DNA of 64,000 bases from Xenopus tropicalis (Eukaryota > Chordata > Amphibia > Anura > Pipidae). Numbering within the stretch: position 1 is the stretch's first letter; each line of letters starts with the position of its first letter. Below, one piece after another: positions 56,507 to 64,000 of the stretch. A model generated the notes under the pieces. It searched no databases and was not told where the DNA came from. It saw only the letters and a program-made list of their open reading frames with translations. The stretch lies in NCBI RefSeq assembly GCF_000004195.4, contig NC_030680.2, positions 144,315,545 to 144,379,544 of the forward strand, given 5' to 3'. Position numbers and translations under genes: made by a program.

Positions 56507-57175
56507 TTTTTTTCACATTCTTGAAAATCGAGAAAATGCCTAAATTATAGACTGGGGGTGTATGTGCCCTTTAGAAATACTCAACACTACTGACCCCCCG
56601 ACACATTTCATGCCTCTGATATAAGTTACTATGGGTGATCTCTTTGTATTTCTGAGCTATGAAACATTTCAGAATTACACAAACTCAGCTAAATAGCAGT
56701 TTAACGCTTTTTGTCGATAATCAATCACAATGACCATCAATAGAAGCTTTAAAAATAGCCTAAAACACGTTAGACAAAAGCAAAACAGCCCCCGCTCGCC
56801 ATTAGTGTTTCCTGGCATCGTGTTTGTTTCCCTGAGATCATCTGGTTGAAATATGCCCCTAATTGGTCTTCATCTTGCATTTGCCAAAACAAAGGTACAT
56901 ATAATCCCAGTGTAAAACTAGTTAGGTAAATACAATATTACACTAAAGCGGAACAGATGTGTTCAGTACATATGGCCGCCCCACACTTGGAAGGAAGAGG
57001 GTTTTTTTTTTTCCTATTCTCTTTTGTCTTTGAACCTGAAAAGAGTTGCAATGTGTTAGTGCATTTATGTTCAGGATGGTTATCTAGAAGCCTTCATTTG
57101 CCCTGAGAACTTTATGATCTTTCCCAACAACGCCCTACTTTGTTTTACTTTAGCTCCAGAAAGGGCGGGCAGGAG
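56507..57175. other. Repeat-poor block; candidate conserved element
   Basis: About 56640-56910 contains no repeat that I recognise (GATAATCAATCACAATGACC; CCCCTAATTGGTCTTCATC) and no ORF. Conservation cannot be judged here. Confidence 0.3.
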
Positions 57176-57183
57176 TTCTGTAG

Positions 57184-57875
57184 TAGTGAATCTGTCCCGT
57201 TTCGCTTCGCCGAAAAATTAGCGAATCTTTCAAAAGATTTGCGAAACGGCGAAAAATTCACGAAACAACGGAAATGTTGCGCGTCAAAAAAAATTGTCGC
57301 CCGTGACTATTCTTTTGTCGCCGGTGGCTATTCTTTTGTCGCCCGCGAATATTCTTTTGTCGTGCGGCTATTATTTTGACACCCAAGACTATTCTTTTGT
57401 CACATGGCTATTCTTTTGTCGCCGGCGGCTATTCTTTTGTCGTCCGTGGCGATTCTTTTGTCGTCCGCGGCTATTCTTTTGTCACATGGCTATTCTTTTA
57501 TCGCCGGCGGCTATTCTTTTGTCGTCCGTGGCGATTCTTTTGTCGTCCGCAGCTATTCTTTTGTCGCATGGCTATTCTTTTATCGCCGGCGGCTATTCTT
57601 TTGTCGCCCACGGCTATTCTTTTGTCGCTTGCGGCTATTCTTTTGTCGTCCGCAGCTATTCTTTTGTCGTCCGCAGCTATTATTTTGTCGCCCGCGGCTT
57701 TTCTTTTGTCGTGCGGCTATTATCTTGACGCCCGCGACTATTCTTTTGCCGCGTGACTATTCTTTTGACGCCCGCAACAATTTTTGGACGTGCAGCGAAT
57801 TATTCTGCTGCAAATTTTTTTATCCAACAATCCGCCAATGGCAAAACGCTGAAATTCCCCTCAAATCCATCACTA
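57184..57875 (+). mobile_element. hAT MITE (TAGTGATGAGCGAA type) with 19-21-bp array
   Basis: It starts TAGTGAATCTGTCCCG and ends AATCCATCACTA, with a perfect duplication TTCTGTAG at 57176-57183 and 57876-57883. The core at about 57295-57780 holds more than 20 units of 19-21 bp (GGCTATTCTTTTGTCG). Plus frames of 79-159 residues here are repeat artefacts. Confidence 0.93.
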
Positions 57876-57883
57876 TTCTGTAG

Positions 57884-58440
57884 CAATAACTGGTGCACAA
57901 AAGGAATAGAATCCCTACAAGAAAAAAAAATATTCTTATATTTTGATCATTTATGAAAATATAACATTGTTGCACAGTGGAGCATCTTGCTCCACTGGAG
58001 AGGAATAGAAGGTTACTACTGGTAGCCGCTATCCTTGTGTGGTAAATGGCCCTACATTCATTGGGGTTACCTTCAACCATGCTGCTTTACGTTCTGAGCG
58101 TGTATGTCACCTTGGGGGACAGTTCCAAATGTGGGGACAGACTAGTGTTCTATTTGTTTCCAATTTGCCGGTGGACCTGTAGATGCCAGTTTTGCATCTG
58201 TTGATTAAACTTCCAGGTTAGACAGATTAAAATGTGATGAAGTCGGCCAAATTAAGAACAAATGGAAAAATAAGTTGTCGCCATGCCCATTAGTTGTTCA
58301 AGGACCAGCCTGGGGCACACAGGACCCCTACCTTTATCCTTGGATTGGATGGGTTCAGGTTGGTAAATTATCCCCTATCAGGTATTGTGTGGCAGGTCTG
58401 ATCCTTCCTTAGTAGCTATGGTGTCCCAGCCCCAACACAA
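57884..58440. other. No recognisable feature
   Basis: No supported gene or repeat. Confidence 0.4.
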
Positions 58441-58441
58441 T

Positions 58442-58485
58442 TTACATAGTTACATAGTTACATAGAGTTGAAAACAAACCATCCA
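58442..58485 (-). mobile_element. CR1-like LINE 3' tail fragment
   Basis: TTACATAGTTACATAGTTAC followed by ATAGAGTTGAAAACAAACC; only the tail is recognisable. Confidence 0.5.
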
Positions 58486-59878
58486 AAGCATCCACCCGCT
58501 CGCCCCTATCCCCCATTCATGCCTCCCCCAACTGCACGATTACATTTGTTATTAAACAGGGTTAGGGTGAGAGCGCACACAGGAGACTAACTTGCTTGTA
58601 GAAATAAAAAGCTGTTTCTTCCAACTGTGTTGTGTAATAGAAGTAGCAGAACATCCTGAATAAACATCCAAGAAAGAATCGGAGTCACAACTCATTACAT
58701 GGCAGTGGCTCGGTGTAGTAAATGTAAGTAGTAGAGTTATCCACCTAAGGCTTATTGAGGTCAACAGTCCATTACTTGTAGTGCCTTTCCAAAACCTGAG
58801 CAACTGCAATATTCCCTGTATCTTTGGATGTCCAAGCTTCATGCCCTCCAAGTGGAACCTTAAGCAGGAACACATTTACCCTGAGTGTTCCCATCTGTCC
58901 CTATCCTGAGGGGGGTACAGCCCAAGACTCTATTCCTTCATCTTCCCTCGTAGGAGCATCAGGCTGCTCACTAACTGTTCCCTGAACATCTCACTCCTCC
59001 TATAAAAGAGAATATCCTTCCAACTAACGTTCCCTACTGGGCCTACCTCTGCCCAGGCTCCAATCGCTTTATGTGTTCCTGCCCAGGAGTAATCCAAGAA
59101 GGAGAGTGAGCCCTATAATCTTCTCCTTTATACCATAGAACAACAACCTCTTCTGGCCAGCCATGGAACTGCCAGGGGCACACTCAGGAACACAGGATCA
59201 GAAAACAGTTTCCCATCTTAACTGCCATTTAGGACCCAACTCTAAAGTAAATTTAGGGGACACCCTGATCAAATAAAGGGTAACTAATCTATCTGTCTAT
59301 CTGTCTTGTACACAGACATTGCTTTGCTAGCTTATAGTTATACCAGACCTTGCCCAAGCTGACTCTTTGCATGTAGGGGTTAAAATGATAGACGGCCTAT
59401 GGGAGTGGATAGGAAAGGTAACCAGCCATAATGGCTTCGACTAAAAGTGCAACTAAGTCACTTACTGTTTATAGATAAACAACATAAGGGAAAACAATTG
59501 TACATTGCGCACAGCAAGATAAAAAATCAAGGAATAATTTCTTTTAGTATAGATTCCCTGGTTCTCTCAGTCTCTTACGCCCCAATAAATCACAGAACGT
59601 TGGATAAGGATTATAGTAAAAAGAAAACCCTCAGATCCAGCGATGATGTTAGAAGCACAGAAGGTTCCGGCTCTGTTTGGATACTATCTATATCGGCTGA
59701 GCACGCTCTATGTAAGAACTAAAGGAAAAGAAAATAAATTAACCAAACTATATTTTTTCAAAGCAATTATAAGATTTCAAGAGAAGATTTCAGACAGTAA
59801 TTGCTCAGTTTATTTCAGTTAATCTCCTATAGAAGGTTATTGAATGGATCCTGATGTCTGTGAGCACTTAGCGCCATC
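58486..59878. other. Unclassified spacer
   Basis: A small interrupted CTAT run lies near 59288-59306. Short frames at 58552-58875 (minus) and 59447-59722 (plus) have no recognisable domain. Confidence 0.4.
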
Positions 59879-59886
59879 CTGTAGCC

Positions 59887-60193
59887 CAGGCATCCCCAAC
59901 CTTTCTTACTCGTGAGCCGCAGGCAAATGTAAAAAGACTTGGAGAGCAACACAAGCACCATAAAAGTTCATGGAGGAGCCAAATAAGGGCTGTGATTGGC
60001 TATTAGGGGCCTCTATGCACCCTATCAGCTTACAGGGGGCTTTATTTGGTAGGAAATCTTGTTTTTATCCAACCAAAACTTGCCCCCAATTCAGGAATTC
60101 AAAAATAAATCCCTGGTTTGGGGGCACTGAGAGCAACACCCAAGGGGTTGGGGAGCAACATGTTACCCCTGAGCCACTGGTTGGGGATCACTG
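59887..60193 (+). mobile_element. hAT MITE, CAGGGATCCCCAACC family, copy 5
   Basis: Collinear with copy 1; ends CAGGCATCCCCAACC and GGTTGGGGATCACTG. Flanks CTGTAGCC and CCTTAGCC match at 6 of 8. Confidence 0.85.
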
Positions 60194-60201
60194 CCTTAGC
60201 C

Positions 60202-60875
60202 CTTTGCAACTTCAGGCATCTTCTTCTATTTGGTGCTTCAGAAAATGGCATTCTGGGGAAGGCAGCCTGTCCCCTCTAGGGATGCACATAAGCACTAACC
60301 TAGTCAATAAAATAGGTCCTGCTAACTTACTTACACCTTTTAAGATAAATATAAATAAAGATTTATCAAGTGTTTGCCTCTGTCCAACTCAGTCCAATGT
60401 TCTGTTCCAAACAGAACATTGGCAAAACCCTGGAAACAAAAAATAGAATCACAAATCATGTTTCTTTTAGACAATGACTTTAGATTTTGATTTGTCCAAT
60501 GCATTAAATTGTCAGAAATCAGAATTTTGAAGGCTTAGGGGTAGATAGTGCATCAGTATATAAACTACCAGGCAAAGTGGGACAGTAAAATGTAATGAAT
60601 CTGGTTCTATATCCCCCTTACCAATACATCTCCCAACTTTCTCCTTGAGGTGTTCCAACAACCCCCCCATATCTATTTATTGCAAGCCACGTCTCCCTGT
60701 TGGTGCCATACAAAGCATACTGTTGGGCTGTCAGACTGAATGGCAGCCAGAAGAATCCTTGGATAGCTACACTGGGCCTTTGGCTCTTCAACTAGGGTTG
60801 CCACTTAGCCACTTTGTTACCAGCCTAGCCAGTAAAACACCTGCCAAAGCAGTGTCCAGTATGACAAATTTACCC
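60202..60875. other. Unclassified spacer
   Basis: No supported gene; the frame continuing into the next array is an artefact. Confidence 0.4.
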
Positions 60876-60877
60876 CT

Positions 60878-61507
60878 ACCCCAATCTTACCTTGGCCCAC
60901 CCACCTTGACCCTACCCCAATCTTACATTGGCCCACCCACCTCGACCCTACCCCAATCTTACATTGGCCCACCCACCTCGACCCTACCCCAATCTTACAT
61001 TGGCCCACCCACCTCAACCCTACCCCAATCTTACATTGGCCCACCCACCTCGACCCTACCCCAATCTTACATTGGCCCACCCACCTCGACCCTACCCCAA
61101 TCTTACATTGGCCCACCCACCTCGACCCTACCCCAATCTTACATTGGCCCACCCACCTCGACCCTACCCCAATCTTACATTGGCCCACCTTGACCCTACC
61201 CCAATCTTACATTGGCCCACCCACCTCGACACTACCCCGATCTTACATTGGCCCACCTCGACCCTACCCCGATCTTACATTGGCCCACCTCGACCCTACC
61301 CCAATCTTACATTGGCCCACCTCGACCCTACCCCAATCTTACATTGGCCCACCTTGACCCTACCCCAATCTTACATTGGCACACCCACCTCGACCCTACC
61401 CCAATCTTACATTGGCCCACCTCGACCCTACCACAATCTTACATTGGCCCACCCACCTCGACACTACCCCGATCTTACATTGGCCCACCTTGACCCTACC
61501 CTGATCT
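60878..61507 (+). repeat. 36/32-bp minisatellite, about 18 copies
   Basis: Units contain CTACCCCAATCTTACATTGG followed by CCCACCCACCTCGAC. The first half is mainly 36-bp units; the second half mixes 36-bp and 32-bp units lacking one CCAC. Because 36 is divisible by 3, open frames of about 12-residue repeats (SYIGPPTSTLPQ) arise on the plus strand and similar ones on the minus strand. Confidence 0.95.
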
Positions 61508-62368
61508 CACCTTGATCAACTCTCTAGCTTCCCAATGTGCCGTAGCCCCACTCTTTGCTGGAAGGTTCTTTAATGTATCTAATGTTTATAACTCATTTTA
61601 CTGCCTTTTCTGTTTGGTTCAGTAAGGAGCCCCCTTTTAGCCTTGTCTTAGGCACCAACGTCCAACTGCACAACTGTCCCTGTCCCCACAAGAACCATTC
61701 GGCTCATACAGAGAAAAGGTCGACTTTAGCAGAACAGGCAGGAATGACAGGGCCAATGATACGGCCAGTAAGGCTAATCCTGCCGGCTAATGGGAAATGT
61801 TCAGTGAAGCCCTGGATAGAGATGTAACATGAATCCAAATTTGGAACTTTTACACTTTCTGACCTTTCTGCATCCGAAGAGTTTTCTGTTCATTTATTTA
61901 ATGCTTTGCCTTCATTTCATGGTCCCCGAGGAGCCTTATCTACCGGAGCTTCTGATAAAGGCAGTCTCCTAATTATACTGCCATTTCCACTTTCCAGTTT
62001 TCTTCTTTAAATGCATTTCTAGTTCACCTTCCGGAATGTCACCATTTACTCTTCAGGGAGACACTCAGTGATCAGAGATCCTTCTCCCCTCTACGTGCCG
62101 CTGCTCCTGGGCAGCACCCTGTACATGTAGGGCAATGTGCAAATAATAAAAATTACAGTTGTAGTTCAGCTACAGAGGTTGTGCTTCTGGCCGATTGGAA
62201 TGTACAGCAGCAGCCGGGCACCTTTATAACTGACAAGAGTAGTGAGCCCTATGGTGAGTAGAATGGAATGTATATCTATAAGTGCTTTGCAGAATACAAT
62301 GTACAGGGCAGCTATGGGCACCTTTGTTGGCCTGGGTGAGTAGAATGCACATTGTACAGAAGAATCTC
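61508..62368. other. Unclassified spacer
   Basis: No gene assigned. About 61850-62030 shows no repeat that I recognise. Short phrases recur locally (GGGCACCTTT; GAGTAGAATG). Confidence 0.35.
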
Positions 62369-63458
62369 TGTTTAAATGATTCCCTTTTCTCTGTAATAAT
62401 AAAACAGTACCTGTACTTGATCCCAACTAAGATATAATTACCCCTTATTGGGGGCAGAACAGCCCTATTGGGTTTATTTAATGGTTAAATGATTCCCTTT
62501 TCTCTGTAATAATAAAACAGTACCTGTACTTGATCCCAACTAAGATATAATTACCCCTTATTGGGGCAGAACAGCCCTATTGGGTTTATTTAATGGTTAA
62601 ATGATTCCCTTTTCTCTGTAATAATAAAACAGTACCTGTACTTGATCCCAACTAAGATATAATTACCCCTTATTGGGGCAGAACAGCCCTATTGGGTTTA
62701 TTTAATGGTTAAATGATTCCCTTTTCTCTGTAATAATAAAACAGTACCTGTACTTGATCCCAACTAAGATATAATTACCCCTTATTGGGGCAGAACAGCC
62801 CTATTGGGTTTATTTAATGGTTAAATGATTCCCTTTTCTCTGTAATAATAAAACAGTACCTGTACTTGATCCCAACTAAGATATAATTACCCCTTATTGG
62901 GGCAGAACAGCCCTATTGGGTTTATTTAATTGTTAAATGATTCCCTTTTGTCTGTAATAATAAAACAGTACCTGTACTTGATCCCAACTAAGATATAATT
63001 ACCCCTTATTGGGGCAGAACAGCCCTATTGGGTTTATTTAATTGTTAAATGATTCCCTTTTGTCTGTAATAATAAAACAGTACCTGTACTTGATCCCAAC
63101 TAAGATATAATTACCCCTTATTGGGGCAGAACAGCCCTATTGGGTTTATTTAATGGTTAAATGATTCCCTTTTCTCTGTAATAATAAAACAGTACCTGTA
63201 CTTGATCCCAACTAAGATATAATTACCCCTTATTGGGGGCAGAACAGCCCTATTGGGTTTATTTAATGGTTAAATGATTCCCTTTTCTCTGTAATAATAA
63301 AACAGTACCTGTACTTGATCCCAACTAAGATATAATTACCCCTTATTGGGGCAGAACAGCCCTATTGGGTTTATTTAATGGTTAAATGATTCCCTTTTCT
63401 CTGTAATAATAAAACAGTACCTGTACTTGATCCCAACTAAGATATAATTACCCCTTAT
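62369..63458 (+). repeat. ~113-bp array without MITE ends, about 9.7 units
   Basis: It starts at GTTTAAATGATTCCC, the same phase as the array at 8471, and ends in TACCCCTTATTACCCC at about 63465. Units are nearly identical; two adjacent units share the changes TTAATTGTTAAATG and TTTTGTCTG, showing local duplication. Confidence 0.93.
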
Positions 63459-63465
63459 TACCCCA

Positions 63466-64000
63466 TTGACTTCTATTGAACCTCACCAGCTTTTTACTTG
63501 CATAAACTTGAATTTTGATCAATAGGCCCCAAAGTGTCTTTTTTTTGTTTCTTACAGTGTGAGAAGTGAATAAGCGGCGCTGACAATACCGGCAGCTGTT
63601 TCATGTCTAGCCGTGGCAATGCAAGAGTTAACCCCCCCTTAGCGAGAGATAGGGGATCATATGACAAATAGGGGCCCATTCAGACAATCCAGCTGGAAAG
63701 GTTCCATTGGTTGCAGTTAATTTAAGTGTAATCGCTGCTGCCTTACAACTTGCGTTTATCAGAAGCGGCATGTACCAAGGGATCCGGTAACCTTCGTGGG
63801 CTACAGTCGGGCTACTAACAGGACTTAAAGTCCCAGAATCTGACAGAAATCTAAAGGCAGAATTATTAGCCTAATATCTTCTGATGAATCACACAGAAAT
63901 AAAAATATTTGCGCCCCTATGGGACTAGGGTTGCCCCCCAGCCAGTATTTGGATGGACTAGCTGCCAAGTCGACAGCTGGGCCAGTGCCGTTATTATAAA
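63466..64000. other. Unclassified spacer to window end
   Basis: No supported gene or repeat. Confidence 0.4.

Noticed and set aside
60645..61515. Plus and minus frames with about 12-residue proline-rich repeats
   Set aside because: A 36-bp minisatellite divisible by 3 gives open frames on both strands; no signal peptide, domain or exon context is seen.

Overview
This window looks like repeat-dense vertebrate nuclear DNA, most probably from a frog of the genus Xenopus (X. tropicalis is my best guess). The main evidence is T2/Kolobok-type MITEs beginning TTAAAGGAACAGTAACACC, many hAT-type MITEs with 8-bp target duplications, a Tc1-like transposon, and CR1-like and L2-like LINE 3' ends. The species call rests on recognising repeat families, not on a host gene. 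I found no intact protein-coding host gene, no rRNA or tRNA gene, and nothing prokaryotic. Nearly all long open frames are tandem repeats lacking stop codons or decayed transposon fragments.

Layout. 0-6 kb: MITEs, a CR1-like 3' end, an L2-like 3' end and two copies of a ~307-bp hAT MITE. 6-12 kb: three arrays of a ~113-bp minisatellite derived from the middle of a MITE whose ends read CAGGTAT...ATACCTG (TA target). 12-16 kb: a 135-bp tandem array and two long imperfect palindromes. 17-20.4 kb: a T2 MITE swollen to 2.4 kb by ~22 copies of an 89-bp unit, then a hAT MITE carrying a 41-bp array. 20.8-23.8 kb: a three-layer nest of 113-bp array, Tc1 element and hAT MITE. 24.6-27.9 kb: two more CAGGTAT arrays and a second hAT MITE of the nested type. 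28-36 kb: LINE 3' ends, several hAT MITEs, a 13-bp minisatellite and 239-bp tandem units. 37.0-42.7 kb: a 5.6-kb satellite of a 17-bp unit. 43-50 kb: more MITEs and a dead CR1-like reverse transcriptase split by a hAT MITE. 50-53 kb: a CAGGTAT array and a 94/95-bp array with three-unit higher-order structure. 53-64 kb: hAT MITEs, a 36-bp minisatellite and a final 113-bp array.

The main theme is repeat birth inside mobile elements. At least three unrelated MITE types here (T2/Kolobok-like, TA-target CAGGTAT type, and hAT type TAGTGATGAGCGAA) carry internal minisatellites amplified to different degrees in different copies. By my tally tandem repeats make up roughly 30 percent of the window. Internal tandem repeats riding on MITEs are a known phenomenon in Xenopus; what stands out here is its density, its recurrence in several families, and single-unit progenitors lying beside expanded copies. 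The most speculative signal is the 17-bp satellite, whose plus strand contains TGTACATA in most units. If transcribed in that direction it would be a dense array of the Pumilio RNA motif UGUANAUA.
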